From assembly GCA_021648525.1 (NCBI GenBank), contig JAKISP010000004.1:40826-104825 (forward strand): a stretch of DNA of 64,000 nucleotides, read 5' to 3'. Every line of letters begins with the position of its first letter. Positions within the stretch are counted from its first letter, which is position 1. The notes below the pieces were generated by a model. That model ran no database searches. It saw only the letters and a list, made by a program, of their open reading frames with translations, and was not told the DNA's origin. Positions 8,592-18,045 of this stretch are shown one piece after another. The translations under genes were made by a program, and so were the position numbers. The stretch comes from Gammaproteobacteria bacterium. Lineage in GTDB: Bacteria; Pseudomonadota; Gammaproteobacteria; SZUA-140.

Positions 8592-10031
8592 TCAATTTTG
8601 AGGCACACGCTTATGTGCATCATCGGCAACGCTATCTTTAGCTATGCCTAGTTCTGAATCATCGACCTGCTCAACAAACTGTTCCAGCGCATTGCCATCT
8701 AGCTCACGGTTATCGACCTTCAGATAAGCGGTACCTTCTTCTTCAACATACAACGCCTCAACCACGCCCTTAACCTGCTTCAGATCATACTCAAGCTTCT
8801 CGACCTGGTCTTCTTGAATATCACCTACATGCAGCATAAAGTTGGCGAGAAAACGCGGTATCTCCATTGTTCTTGCGACAAAAAACCATGCGCCCGCCAC
8901 CACAGTACAGAAAAAAAACACACCCGGCAGGTCAAACCAGCCATAGATGGCACCGCCCAACAGACCGCCAACAAAGGCGCCGAGAAACTGCGAGGTGGAG
9001 TAGACACCCATCGCGGTGCCTTTTTTATCTGCCGGTGAAAACTTGGCAATCAGCGACGGTAGCAACGCTTCTAATGTATTAAAGGCGATAAAGAAGCAAG
9101 CCAGCAGCAGGCAGATCGCCCACAACGAGTCGTAAAAGAAGACCAGGCCTAATTGTGCAATCAAAATACCGGCAATCGCAGCAACAAAAACCTCCTTAAT
9201 CTTGCGTTTCTTTTCCGCAATAATAATGAACGGAATCGAGATACCCAGTGACAACAACAGCACCGGCAAGTAAACATACCAGTGATGCTCAACCTCAAGC
9301 CCCGCATAGTCACGCAGTGCAAACGGCAGTGCAATAAAGGTCGAGGTAAGAATCACATGCAGTGAGGCGATGCCGTAATCCAGCCGCTGTAACTGGCGAT
9401 CTTTCAAAACGTTCATAAAGTAACCCGGCACCGGCTCGGCATCGCGGTGAAAGCTACTCTTCACTGGAGTCGGCACGATAAATTTCAGTACAAAGATGCC
9501 ACCAATCGCCAGAATCGCAGTCAACCAGAAGATACCCTGCACACCGATCACGCCATTCAACATCGGCCCCAGTACCAGCGATGCGGTGAAGGAGAGGCCG
9601 ATACTCATGCCAATAACAGCCATCGCCTTGGTGCGGTGCTCTTCACGGGTGAGATCAGCGGCCAGCGCCATTACCGCCGCCGCGATCGCGCCACTGCCCT
9701 GTAACGCGCGACCAATAATAATACCCATCATGCTATCAGCGGTGGCAGCAACCACACTACCAATCGCAAAGATCACCAGGCCGAGTGCAATGATCGGCTT
9801 ACGTCCGAACTTATCTGACATCATCCCAAACGGGATCTGAAACAGCGCCTGGGTCAGGCCGTAGATACCGATCGCGAGACCGATCATCACAGGGGTCACC
9901 CCTTCGATATCTGTCGCGAAGAGCGCAAACACCGGCAGGATCATGAAAAGCCCCATCATTCTCAGGGAGAAGATACCGGCAAGCGAGAACGCTGCGCGCT
10001 TTTCAATCGGGGTCATATCTGTATGGATCAT
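8592..10031 (-). CDS. YajR-type major facilitator superfamily transporter
   Basis: 479 residues with about 12 transmembrane helices. The MFS loop 2-3 signature is GMMSDKFGRKPII. The C-terminal soluble tail of about 80 residues (EYDLKQVKGVVEALYVEEEGTAYLKVDN) has the ferredoxin-like beta-alpha-beta pattern of the YAM domain that sets E. coli YajR apart from other MFS exporters. The natural substrate of YajR is not settled. The gene lies between ssb and uvrA and is divergent from uvrA. The first ATG is used here; a second ATG five codons in (MTPIEKRAAF) is an equally plausible start. Confidence 0.85.
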   Translation of the reverse strand: MIHTDMTPIEKRAAFSLAGIFSLRMMGLFMILPVFALFATDIEGVTPVMIGLAIGIYGLTQALFQIPFGMMSDKFGRKPIIALGLVIFAIGSVVAATADSMMGIIIGRALQGSGAIAAAVMALAADLTREEHRTKAMAVIGMSIGLSFTASLVLGPMLNGVIGVQGIFWLTAILAIGGIFVLKFIVPTPVKSSFHRDAEPVPGYFMNVLKDRQLQRLDYGIASLHVILTSTFIALPFALRDYAGLEVEHHWYVYLPVLLLSLGISIPFIIIAEKKRKIKEVFVAAIAGILIAQLGLVFFYDSLWAICLLLACFFIAFNTLEALLPSLIAKFSPADKKGTAMGVYSTSQFLGAFVGGLLGGAIYGWFDLPGVFFFCTVVAGAWFFVARTMEIPRFLANFMLHVGDIQEDQVEKLEYDLKQVKGVVEALYVEEEGTAYLKVDNRELDGNALEQFVEQVDDSELGIAKDSVADDAHKRVPQN

Positions 10032-10101
10032 GGAACTGTTTTGCCTTCGACGAGCTAAAAGAGTGTATATTAGCAGGTTAGCTTAGCTGTAGGAACATTG
10101 C

Positions 10102-12978
10102 ATGGACACCATCCAGATTCGTGGGGCTCGGACCCATAATCTAAAAAATATTGATGTTGATCTCCCGCGTAACCAGTTGATTGTTATTACCGGCCTCTCC
10201 GGTTCTGGCAAATCTTCGCTCGCGTTTGACACCATTTACGCCGAAGGGCAGCGCCGTTACGTGGAGTCGCTCTCCAGTTACGCGCGCCAGTTTCTCTCGG
10301 TAATGGAAAAACCCGATGTCGATCATATCGAGGGGCTTTCGCCTGCGATCTCGATTGAGCAGAAGACGGTGTCGCATAACCCTCGTTCGACTGTGGGTAC
10401 TGTGACCGAAATCTACGACTATCTGCGACTACTCTTTGCTCGTGCTGGTGAGCCACGCTGCCCGGAACACAATCAGCCGTTAGAGGCACAGACAGTGAGC
10501 CAGATGGTCGACCACATCCTGGCCCTGCCGATTGGTTCAAAGATGATGATACTGGCGCCGGTGGTGCGTGATCGCAAGGGTGAGCACATCCAGCTATTAG
10601 AAGAGCTGCGGGCGCAGGGTTACATCCGTGCGCGGATTGATGGCGAAATTATCGAACTTGAAAAGCCGCCTGCGCTCGACCTGCATAAAAAACATACTAT
10701 TGAGGTGATCATCGATCGCTTTAAGGTACGCGCCGATATCCAGCAGCGACTGGCTGAATCGATTGAAACCACACTACACCTGACCGAAGGGGTCGTCAGG
10801 GTCGCCTTTATGAATGAAACGGAAAATAGCGGCAGTGAAATGCTGTTCTCGGCTAAATTTGCCTGCCCGCACTGTGGCTATAGCATCTCAGACCTTGAGC
10901 CAAAACTCTTTTCGTTTAATAGCCCGGCCGGTGCCTGCCCCACCTGTGATGGCCTTGGGATCATGGAATTTTTCGATCCAGAGCGGGTCGTCACTCAAGC
11001 AGAACTGAGCCTCTCTGCCGGGGCAATTCGCGGCTGGGACAAGCGCAATACCTACTATTCAAGACTGCTGAATGCGCTCTCGACACATTATGAGTTTGAT
11101 CTCGATACACCGTTTGCGGACCTACCACAGAGAATCCGCGACATCATCCTCTACGGCAGCGGTGATGAGCAGATCGAGTTCACCTATTTTAATGAGCGCG
11201 GCGGCAGCGAGCAACGCAGCCATAGCTTTGAGGGGATCATCCCCAACATGCAGCGCCGTTACCGCGAGACCGAATCCAACGTGGTGCGTGAAGAGCTGGC
11301 CAAATACATCAGCAACCAGTCATGTAGCAGTTGCGGTGGCACCCGCCTGCGCACCGAAGCACGCAACGTCTTTGTCGCCAACACCACCATGCCAGAAGTG
11401 ACTTCGATGCCGGTCGGCCGTGCCCACCAATTTTTTAGCGAGCTACACCTGCCCGGCTGGCGCGGTGAGATTGCCGACAAAATCGTTAAAGAGATCAATC
11501 AACGCCTTGGCTTTCTGGTCAATGTGGGACTCGATTACCTGGCGCTGAACCGCACGGCCAGCACCTTGTCCGGTGGCGAGACTCAGCGCATTCGCCTGGC
11601 GAGCCAGATCGGCGCGGGTCTGGTGGGCGTGATGTATGTACTCGACGAACCATCGATTGGCCTGCATCAGCGCGACAATGATCGCCTACTGCAAACCCTC
11701 ACCTATCTACGCGACCTCGGTAATACCGTGATTGTGGTGGAACATGATGAAGATGCAATCCGTGCGGCAGATCATGTATTAGATATTGGCCCCGGTGCCG
11801 GTACCCATGGCGGTGAAATTATCGCGCAGGGCACACCAGCAGATATCATGGCCGCTGCCGACTCACTGACTGGCCAATACCTTACCGGCGTACAGTGCAT
11901 CGAGATCCCGCAACAGACCGTGCCCAGCGATCCAGCGCGACAGTTAAAGATCTTTGGTGCCAGTGGCAACAACCTGAAGTCGGTCGATGTCTCGATTCCA
12001 CTCGGATTGATATGCTGCGTGACGGGGGTCTCGGGTTCGGGCAAATCAACCCTGATCAACGATACGCTCTATAGCCACGCCGCGATGGCAATCAACGAAG
12101 GCAGCCATGACCCCGCGCCCTGTGACAAGATCGAAGGACTGGATCAGTGCGATAAGGTGATCAACATTGATCAAAGCCCGATTGGGCGTACCCCACGTTC
12201 TAATCCGGCCACCTATACAGGGCTGTTCACCCCGATCCGTGAACTCTTTGCCGGTACGCAAGAGGCGCGTTCGCGTGGTTACACACCTGGGCGCTTTAGC
12301 TTTAATGTTAAAGGCGGGCGTTGTGAGGCGTGCCAGGGCGACGGTGCGATCAAGATCGAAATGCACTTCCTGCCCGATACCTACGTGCCGTGTGATGTGT
12401 GTAAAAACAAACGCTACAACCGTGAAACACTTGAGGTTAAATACAAGGGTAAAAACATCCACGAAGTACTGGGAATGCCGATCGATGAAGCCGTTGAGTT
12501 CTTCAGTGCTGTGCCGGTGATCCATCGTAAGCTACAGACGTTGATTGATGTCGGACTGTCTTATATTGAATTAGGGCAGAATGCCACCACCCTTTCGGGT
12601 GGTGAGGCACAGCGTGTAAAATTGTCACGCGAGCTTTCCAAACGCGATACCGGCAATACGCTTTATATTCTGGACGAACCGACGACCGGACTACATTTTC
12701 ACGACACCAAACAGCTCTTGAAGGTACTGCATCGCCTGCGTGATCAGGGCAATACTATCGTCATCATTGAGCACAATCTGGATGTGATCAAGACCGCCGA
12801 CTGGATCATTGATCTCGGCCCAGAGGGTGGTGACAAAGGCGGCGTGATTGTGGCGGCTGGTACCCCGTATGAAGTCGCTAACAATCCAGACTCGGTGACC
12901 GGCCCGTTCCTCAAAGAGGTCTTTGAACGAAAAAGGCAATCACTAGAGAGCGCCCCACCGCTTGCGAAAACATCTTGA
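10102..12978 (+). CDS. uvrA: Excinuclease ABC subunit A
   Basis: UvrA recognises bulky DNA damage and loads UvrB in nucleotide excision repair. The 958-residue length is normal. There are two ABC ATPase modules, each with Walker A (GLSGSGKS near residue 31, GVSGSGKS near 646) and signature LSGGE followed by LDEPSIGLH or LDEPTTGLH. Zinc-binding cysteine pairs are visible as CPHCG...CPTC, and as CEACQGDG...CDVC in the second half. AGGAAC precedes the ATG. I do not see a clear LexA box in the 70-bp divergent promoter region. Confidence 0.98.
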   Translation: MDTIQIRGARTHNLKNIDVDLPRNQLIVITGLSGSGKSSLAFDTIYAEGQRRYVESLSSYARQFLSVMEKPDVDHIEGLSPAISIEQKTVSHNPRSTVGTVTEIYDYLRLLFARAGEPRCPEHNQPLEAQTVSQMVDHILALPIGSKMMILAPVVRDRKGEHIQLLEELRAQGYIRARIDGEIIELEKPPALDLHKKHTIEVIIDRFKVRADIQQRLAESIETTLHLTEGVVRVAFMNETENSGSEMLFSAKFACPHCGYSISDLEPKLFSFNSPAGACPTCDGLGIMEFFDPERVVTQAELSLSAGAIRGWDKRNTYYSRLLNALSTHYEFDLDTPFADLPQRIRDIILYGSGDEQIEFTYFNERGGSEQRSHSFEGIIPNMQRRYRETESNVVREELAKYISNQSCSSCGGTRLRTEARNVFVANTTMPEVTSMPVGRAHQFFSELHLPGWRGEIADKIVKEINQRLGFLVNVGLDYLALNRTASTLSGGETQRIRLASQIGAGLVGVMYVLDEPSIGLHQRDNDRLLQTLTYLRDLGNTVIVVEHDEDAIRAADHVLDIGPGAGTHGGEIIAQGTPADIMAAADSLTGQYLTGVQCIEIPQQTVPSDPARQLKIFGASGNNLKSVDVSIPLGLICCVTGVSGSGKSTLINDTLYSHAAMAINEGSHDPAPCDKIEGLDQCDKVINIDQSPIGRTPRSNPATYTGLFTPIRELFAGTQEARSRGYTPGRFSFNVKGGRCEACQGDGAIKIEMHFLPDTYVPCDVCKNKRYNRETLEVKYKGKNIHEVLGMPIDEAVEFFSAVPVIHRKLQTLIDVGLSYIELGQNATTLSGGEAQRVKLSRELSKRDTGNTLYILDEPTTGLHFHDTKQLLKVLHRLRDQGNTIVIIEHNLDVIKTADWIIDLGPEGGDKGGVIVAAGTPYEVANNPDSVTGPFLKEVFERKRQSLESAPPLAKTS

Positions 12979-13000
12979 CAAAAAAGGCAGGAAAAGAACA

Positions 13001-14431
13001 GTGCGCTATCATTTTGCCGCCCTGCTCTCACTCCTGTTATACCTGCCTGCCACACAGGCGATAGAGTTACCGGATATTGGCGACACCTCTGAGTCCTATC
13101 TTTCACTCAGTGAAGATCAACAGTTGGGTGCTGCGTTCATGCGCAATCTACGCCGCGGACTCCATATTATCAACGACCCCGAAATCGAAAGTTACATTAC
13201 CTCTCTAGGCGAGCGACTGACCACTAACAGTAATAGCCAGCAACAGTTCCATTTTTTTGTGATCAACGATTCAAACATCAACGCCTTCGCCGGACCCGGC
13301 GGCCACGTCGGGATTAACACCGGCCTGATCATGACATCCCAAACCGAAAGCGAACTGGCTTCTGTCGTCGCACATGAGATCGCCCATATCACACAGCGCC
13401 ATCTGGCGCGCGCGTTTGAAGCCGCACAGGAGAGCAGCGTACCAACCGCAGCCGCGATCATCGCGGCGATCATTCTCGCTAGCCGGGATTCAACCATGGC
13501 CAGCGCTGCGCTCGCCACAGTCCTTGCCAGCAGCACACAAACACGGATTAATTTTACCCGCCAAAATGAGAAAGAAGCGGACCGTCTCGGGATGTTGCTA
13601 CTCGCATCAAGCAACTTTGACCCACAGGGGATGCCAGCCTTCTTTGAGCGCCTCTACCGTCGCAACAAGATCTATGACAGTCAGAGCATCGAGTTTTTAC
13701 GCACGCATCCACTCACGCTATCACGCGTATCCGACACCCGTAATCGTGCAAGCCAATACCCGGCTACGGCACCGTACGATCAAACCAATTACCGATTGAT
13801 CAAAACAAAAATAGAAGTTTTAAATAATCATGATACTGAAAAAAATATCATACACTTTAAAAACCTGCTCGCAAAAGAGCCTGCACAACAAAACATTACT
13901 CGCTACGGCTATGCATTAAGCCTTGCCACAGCGGGAAAATTTATTCAGGCGATGAAGCAGATAAAAATACTCATCGAACAGGAACCAGAACGAATAAACT
14001 ACCAGCTAGCAGCCGCTAACATCGCCTACTCAGCAGGGGATCTGTCGCAAGCCGCTGCAATTTGCAGTGAAAACCTGAAGATTTTCCCCCGCCACCACGC
14101 TCTGACTTCACTATACAGCACAATACTGATCAAACAGGGCAAGACAGAACAAAGCAGCGCCTTACTATATGAACATTTAAGACGCTACCCATTAAACCCC
14201 AGCCTTTACCAGTTACTCGCCGAAGCGGAATATCAAAACAATAACCTGCCAGCTTCGCACGAAGCATTAGCAGAATATTATTATTTAATGGGGTTAACAC
14301 ACAACAGTCTGGAACAACTCGACCTTGCGATCAATTACTTGCAACCGTCAAATACCACCGCAAATGCGCGAATCAAATACAGGAAAAGTCAGATTGAGAC
14401 GGAGATAAAAGAATTAAAAAAGAAACAATAA
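13001..14431 (+). CDS. M48 family periplasmic metalloprotease with TPR region (BepA/YfgC-like)
   Basis: 476 residues from the GTG at 13001, which follows AGGAAAAG at good spacing just after the uvrA stop. An upstream TTG at 12962 overlaps uvrA and would spoil the signal peptide. A signal peptide (RYHFAALLSLLLYLPATQA) precedes the protease domain with HEIAH (zinc ligands) and a downstream EKEADRLG glutamate. The C-terminal half is helical and TPR-like (about 270-470). BepA monitors assembly of outer-membrane proteins, notably LptD, and degrades stalled intermediates. Length and architecture match that family. Confidence 0.88.
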   Translation: MRYHFAALLSLLLYLPATQAIELPDIGDTSESYLSLSEDQQLGAAFMRNLRRGLHIINDPEIESYITSLGERLTTNSNSQQQFHFFVINDSNINAFAGPGGHVGINTGLIMTSQTESELASVVAHEIAHITQRHLARAFEAAQESSVPTAAAIIAAIILASRDSTMASAALATVLASSTQTRINFTRQNEKEADRLGMLLLASSNFDPQGMPAFFERLYRRNKIYDSQSIEFLRTHPLTLSRVSDTRNRASQYPATAPYDQTNYRLIKTKIEVLNNHDTEKNIIHFKNLLAKEPAQQNITRYGYALSLATAGKFIQAMKQIKILIEQEPERINYQLAAANIAYSAGDLSQAAAICSENLKIFPRHHALTSLYSTILIKQGKTEQSSALLYEHLRRYPLNPSLYQLLAEAEYQNNNLPASHEALAEYYYLMGLTHNSLEQLDLAINYLQPSNTTANARIKYRKSQIETEIKELKKKQ

Positions 14432-14463
14432 TACCAACGCCAAGGCGGCTAGTTGAATCAGCA

Positions 14464-15669
14464 TCACGTTTCTTTAAACAAACAGATATCAATATAAAAA
14501 ATAGTCCCCTGCCCCTCCGGAACATTAAAACCAATCACACCGCTCATCTGCTCGACAATCGCTTTAGAGATGTTTAAACCCAACCCAGTTCCACCGACTT
14601 GACGGGTATCGGACCCATCAGCCTGGCTGAATTTTTCGAAAATTCGACTCTTAAATTGCTCAGGAATACCACTCCCATAATCTCTAACTTCAATACGTAT
14701 CATTTCATCTTTCCGAATCACATTAATATCGACCTCAACACCCTTTGGTGAGAATTTTGCCGCATTAGATAATAGATTATTGAGCACCTGCATTAAGCGA
14801 TCAGTATCAGCATAAACAGTGGTACCATCAACAACATCATTCAGATGATATTTCACCTCATACTGCTCACCATATGCCTGATTAGCCTCTATCGATTGCA
14901 ATAAGACAACCTTCAGATCAACAGGTCCCATCACAAAATCCATTTTTCCCGATTCTATTTTAGAAATATCAAGAATATCATTAATCAAAAATAGCAAACG
15001 TTCAGTGTTATTGCAGGCGATAGCAATTAAACGGCCAATTTCGGGTTTTAACGTCCCCATCACGCCACTGGCAATTAATCCCAAAGAGCCACGAATTGAG
15101 GTGAGTGGTGTGCGAAGTTCATGACTCACAGTCGATGTAAATTCAGACTTAAAACGGGATGCTTCTTCCGCCTCTTGCAGTGCCTCTTCAGCCTCTTTCG
15201 CCAGTACACGTAGCACATCTTCGCGCTGAACCATCGGCGTAACATCAGTGATCTGAACCAGGCAATAATCATGACCCTCACTTTGAATAGGCTTAACTGT
15301 CACTGACTGCTCAATGCGCTGTTGCTCCCCACCTATTTCAGAAAAATAGAGTGGAAATATTGCCTTATTGAGTGAACGAGATAGTAGCGACGCCGTACGC
15401 GTGTCCAGCGCCGCATTAATCACAGTCTCAACTCTCCTACCTTTTAAAGCAGGAAAGACATCCACAAAGGCACTGCCAACGACATCCTCTCTTTTGAGTG
15501 ATGACGCCTGCACCATCCATTCATTCCACAAAATTATTTTGCGCTCACTATCAACCAGAAAAAGGCCATTTTCACTTAGATCCAGCACCTTTCCAAACAG
15601 ATGATCGGCAGGCGAAGCGATAATCTCAGCCTCGCCATAACGATTAATGTGACTTGCATCAGGCAGCAC
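14464..15669 (-). CDS. PAS-domain sensor histidine kinase
   Basis: 401 residues with no transmembrane segment. A PAS domain occupies about 24-145 (ENGLFLVDSERKIILWNEWM). A coiled linker follows, then the H-box STVSHELRTPL with phospho-acceptor H183. The ATPase domain shows N-box NNLLSNAAKFS, G1 VRDYGSGIP and G2 GGTGLGLNI. It is a soluble kinase, probably sensing a cytoplasmic ligand or redox state. The GTG start overlaps the end of the CheC-like gene by 11 bases, implying translational coupling. Its likely partner is the single-domain receiver two genes upstream. Confidence 0.9.
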   Translation of the reverse strand: MLPDASHINRYGEAEIIASPADHLFGKVLDLSENGLFLVDSERKIILWNEWMVQASSLKREDVVGSAFVDVFPALKGRRVETVINAALDTRTASLLSRSLNKAIFPLYFSEIGGEQQRIEQSVTVKPIQSEGHDYCLVQITDVTPMVQREDVLRVLAKEAEEALQEAEEASRFKSEFTSTVSHELRTPLTSIRGSLGLIASGVMGTLKPEIGRLIAIACNNTERLLFLINDILDISKIESGKMDFVMGPVDLKVVLLQSIEANQAYGEQYEVKYHLNDVVDGTTVYADTDRLMQVLNNLLSNAAKFSPKGVEVDINVIRKDEMIRIEVRDYGSGIPEQFKSRIFEKFSQADGSDTRQVGGTGLGLNISKAIVEQMSGVIGFNVPEGQGTIFYIDICLFKET

Positions 15670-16273
15670 TAATCTGCTCGTCTAGCTGAGAAATAAAATC
15701 ATGTAAGGAATCAACATTTAGCATCAATGTTACATAACCATTGATTGACTGACTTTCGAGGCCAAAATCCACCTTAAGAAACATAACAAGATCGTCTTCA
15801 TCACCAGTTTCAACCGAAAAGAGTTCATTTCCAGTGCCTTTTATAAAACGCGGCAATGAACTCACAATCTCTTTTTTTAGAAGATCAGCAACACTACTCA
15901 CTACAGAATTCAGAATAATATTCCCGATCTCACACATCGCCTCCTGTTCCATCTCAGTCAAACTCTCAACGGGCACCGTATCCCCAAGCAAAATCCTGAC
16001 AATGGAGAGCGTCTTTTCCTCTGGAAACATCAGTAAAGCGTCACCTGTCAGCGCACCCGTCATCGCCTGTGTCACACCACTCATTCTTGCTGCATTTGCC
16101 TGGTCAAATTTGTTGGCCGCCACACTTCGCTGCAAAAAATCAACCTCAGGGACAGAGAGTGAAACCTCTTCATCGACCATTTCACTCAACACAGCGGCAG
16201 CACTGCCCATACTAATGTTCAGCACTTCCGTTATATAGTCCCGCTGAAGATCTGTGATCTCTAACATGCCCAT
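15659..16273 (-). CDS. CheC-type phosphatase-like protein
   Basis: 204 residues. The CheC/FliY signature D-x3-E-x2-N-x22-P is complete in the first half (D12, E16, N19, P42). It is repeated in the second half as E111, E115, N118 and P141, giving two potential phosphatase sites as in CheC. CheC proteins dephosphorylate CheY-P. Here the gene overlaps the receiver stop by one base (TAATG) and is followed by the kinase, so the three genes carry a complete phosphorylation and dephosphorylation circuit. Confidence 0.85.
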   Translation of the reverse strand: MGMLEITDLQRDYITEVLNISMGSAAAVLSEMVDEEVSLSVPEVDFLQRSVAANKFDQANAARMSGVTQAMTGALTGDALLMFPEEKTLSIVRILLGDTVPVESLTEMEQEAMCEIGNIILNSVVSSVADLLKKEIVSSLPRFIKGTGNELFSVETGDEDDLVMFLKVDFGLESQSINGYVTLMLNVDSLHDFISQLDEQISAA

Positions 16274-16632
16274 TATTCCACCTGAGACATGATGTCAGCG
16301 ATTTTATCTTCAGTAATCGGTTTTTTCGCAAAACCAATACCGAGTACCTCTGCACGTTTCTGAATAATTTCCTGAACATTAGCGGTTAACATTGAAATAT
16401 AGGCCGAAGGATAAAGTGCTTTCATTTTTTCCGCCAACACCATGCCATTCATACCGGGCATATTGAAATCAATAATCATCAAGTCAATCGACTCACCGCA
16501 ATGAGTCAACGCCTCATCACCGCTACCAGACTCTATAATCGACCATTCAGGATGGCGGTCAATCACCACACTTTTTATCAACATACGTGAAACACGGCTA
16601 TCATCAACAATCAATACCGTCTTTTCAGCCAT
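16273..16632 (-). CDS. Single-domain response regulator (CheY-like)
   Basis: 119 residues from the ATG at 16632. I chose this start because a strong Shine-Dalgarno sequence (GGAGGTGG) lies six bases upstream of it; the ATG 15 bases earlier overlaps that ribosome-binding site. Receiver residues are all present: D10/D11, phospho-acceptor D55 (IIDFNMPGMNG), T83 and K104 (AKKP). There is no output domain, so it acts by protein contact or as a phosphate relay. First gene of the operon with the CheC-like protein and the PAS kinase. Confidence 0.92.
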   Translation of the reverse strand: MAEKTVLIVDDSRVSRMLIKSVVIDRHPEWSIIESGSGDEALTHCGESIDLMIIDFNMPGMNGMVLAEKMKALYPSAYISMLTANVQEIIQKRAEVLGIGFAKKPITEDKIADIMSQVE

Positions 16633-16647
16633 TGCTACCACCTCCAT

Positions 16648-17240
16648 TGTGACTCATTAAAATATTCAAAAGCCCACCACTTAACATTGTATTATAAATA
16701 TATTTATATATTAAGATTGCATGCCTCTCGAAAGTGTATCTTAGAGCAGTAAAAAACAGAGGGGGAGTATTAAAGATATGCACTGCATGTGCGGTTGTTT
16801 CACTTATTCTCAGACTCCATGTCTTACCGTCATAAACGCTACCGATTCCTAGCACGCGTTACTAATTTCCGTATGCAATTCAGTTAGCGGCAAAAAAAAA
16901 CATTATTTAAGGCTGAAGGAACTTTTTTTCTTAATAAAGCTAAATATAGCTATACATATAATAAAGAGAGCAAAGTAATCCGACTAATATCTGGCATTAA
17001 TAGCAAGTTTCTTTATGTTATCAATAATCTTCAGGCGCTCTTTACAGCCGTGAATTAACATAGCCTGTTAATCATTATATTCACAAGAAATATACTGCCT
17101 GGATAAAGGGTAAAACGTAATCAAAAAAGTCAGCAGGTGGGTATGCTCAAGATGGAAAATATTTTGTATATTGTAAAGCAGGATTGACCCACTTATTTAG
17201 TGAACCAGGCACTTTCACACTAATTGAGACAAGCACTATC
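16648..17240. other. AT-rich intergenic region of about 590 bp
   Basis: I see no convincing gene. A TATAAT on the minus strand (16696-16691) could belong to the promoter of the CheY operon. A perfect 7-bp hairpin (ATTAACA 17054-17060, TGTTAAT 17066-17072) is present. From about 17114 a 50-codon open stretch without a start codon reads toward GKYFVYCKAGLTHLF on the plus strand and may be the tail of a decayed gene. Confidence 0.4.
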
Positions 17241-17543
17241 TTAAGCCTCTCTCAGGCCACCATTCACTGACTCCGTAGTCCTTTCACTTTTTTCTTTATA
17301 TTTTTCGAGCAATTCACCCGCTTTCCTTTTAACATCATCACTTATATCTTCAGCGTGGTCAGTCGCTTCATCCGCAAGCGCCTTTGCTTTATCACTCACA
17401 TCCCGCGAGATTTCAGCCGCCTCTTTCTTCACCTCTTCCAGGACATCCGCTGCACCCTCTTTTAAATCATGCAATAAGCCAGCATGAGTGGTAAATGAAG
17501 CCATTGACAGGATTAAAAAAAATGGGAGTTTATAGTGATTCAT
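17241..17543 (-). CDS. Small secreted amphipathic helical protein
   Basis: About 100 residues from the ATG at 17543; a TTG 24 bases upstream is less likely. A signal peptide (MNHYKLPFFLILSMASFTTHA) is followed by an almost wholly helical, highly charged mature part with 11-residue-like periodicity (VLEEVKKEAAEISRDVSDKAKALADEATDHAEDISDDVKR). This pattern is typical of apolipoprotein-like, LEA-like or YtxH-like stress proteins. It sits directly downstream of hslR and htpG, so it may share their heat-shock transcription. The specific function is unknown. Confidence 0.65.
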   Translation of the reverse strand: MNHYKLPFFLILSMASFTTHAGLLHDLKEGAADVLEEVKKEAAEISRDVSDKAKALADEATDHAEDISDDVKRKAGELLEKYKEKSERTTESVNGGLREA

Positions 17544-17575
17544 TTTCAGGTATCTATGACTATTCAATTAAATAT

Positions 17576-17977
17576 TTATTTGCCAATAAAACGAATGATC
17601 TTGCGCCGCTGACGCTTATCCGGTTTGTGAACTGAAAAACCACCCGCTGAAGCCGATAATTTACGCAGTGACTGCAGGCGTTCACGATCCGCAATGCTTT
17701 CATCCGTCTCGGCATAAAGCGCCTGCGCAATCGTAGCAGAACCACGCTTGTCACTAACCGCAAGTACTGCAACTGTCATTTCGGTTAAAGAGCGACGAAT
17801 GCGCAATAGGTTGTTTAATTTCACTTCTTTGCTCGGTTTAGCACGAAAACCATTCAGGTGAATTTTACCGCCATTGATCGCTTCAGTCGCCAGCGAGCGG
17901 GTTTTATAAAAGCGAGCCGCCCATAACCATTTATCGAGCCGCACGCCCTGCTCAATTTTGCCTGCTGTTTTATTCAC
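17576..17977 (-). CDS. hslR: Heat-shock ribosome-associated protein Hsp15 (S4 domain)
   Basis: Hsp15 binds free 50S subunits carrying a stalled nascent chain and helps recycle them. The 133-residue protein starts with the S4 RNA-binding module (VRLDKWLWAARFYKTRSLATEAINGGKIHLNG) and ends in a basic tail (KPDKRQRRKIIRFIGK), matching family length and layout. It lies 68 bp downstream of htpG, beyond a terminator hairpin, so read-through from the sigma-32 promoter is likely to contribute to its expression. Confidence 0.9.
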   Translation of the reverse strand: MNKTAGKIEQGVRLDKWLWAARFYKTRSLATEAINGGKIHLNGFRAKPSKEVKLNNLLRIRRSLTEMTVAVLAVSDKRGSATIAQALYAETDESIADRERLQSLRKLSASAGGFSVHKPDKRQRRKIIRFIGK

Positions 17978-18000
17978 TCATCTCTCGTATTATTACCATA

Positions 18001-18034
18001 AAAAAACCCCGCCCTTAATAGATTTAGGGGCGAG
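18001..18034 (-). terminator. Rho-independent terminator after htpG
   Basis: On the minus strand a G+C-rich stem (CTCGCCC pairing with GGGCGGG, one G-U pair, extended by imperfect pairing inward) is followed by TTTTTT (18006-18001). It lies about 12 bp after the htpG stop and before hslR. Confidence 0.75.
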
Positions 18035-18045
18035 GCCATTTCTAT

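Noticed and set aside
10032..10101. LexA (SOS) box before uvrA
   Set aside because: I find no CTGT-N8-ACAG sequence in the divergent spacer.
10141..12939. Long antisense frames across uvrA
   Set aside because: They mirror codon bias of the uvrA gene and carry no domain of their own.
16625..16855. 76-codon minus-strand frame upstream of the CheY-like gene
   Set aside because: It covers the promoter and ribosome-binding region of that gene and shows no domain or signal.
17114..17273. Start-less plus-strand frame reading GKYFVYCKAGLTHLF
   Set aside because: It has no start codon after the upstream TAA and overlaps the 3' end of the minus-strand helical gene. It is at most a gene fragment.
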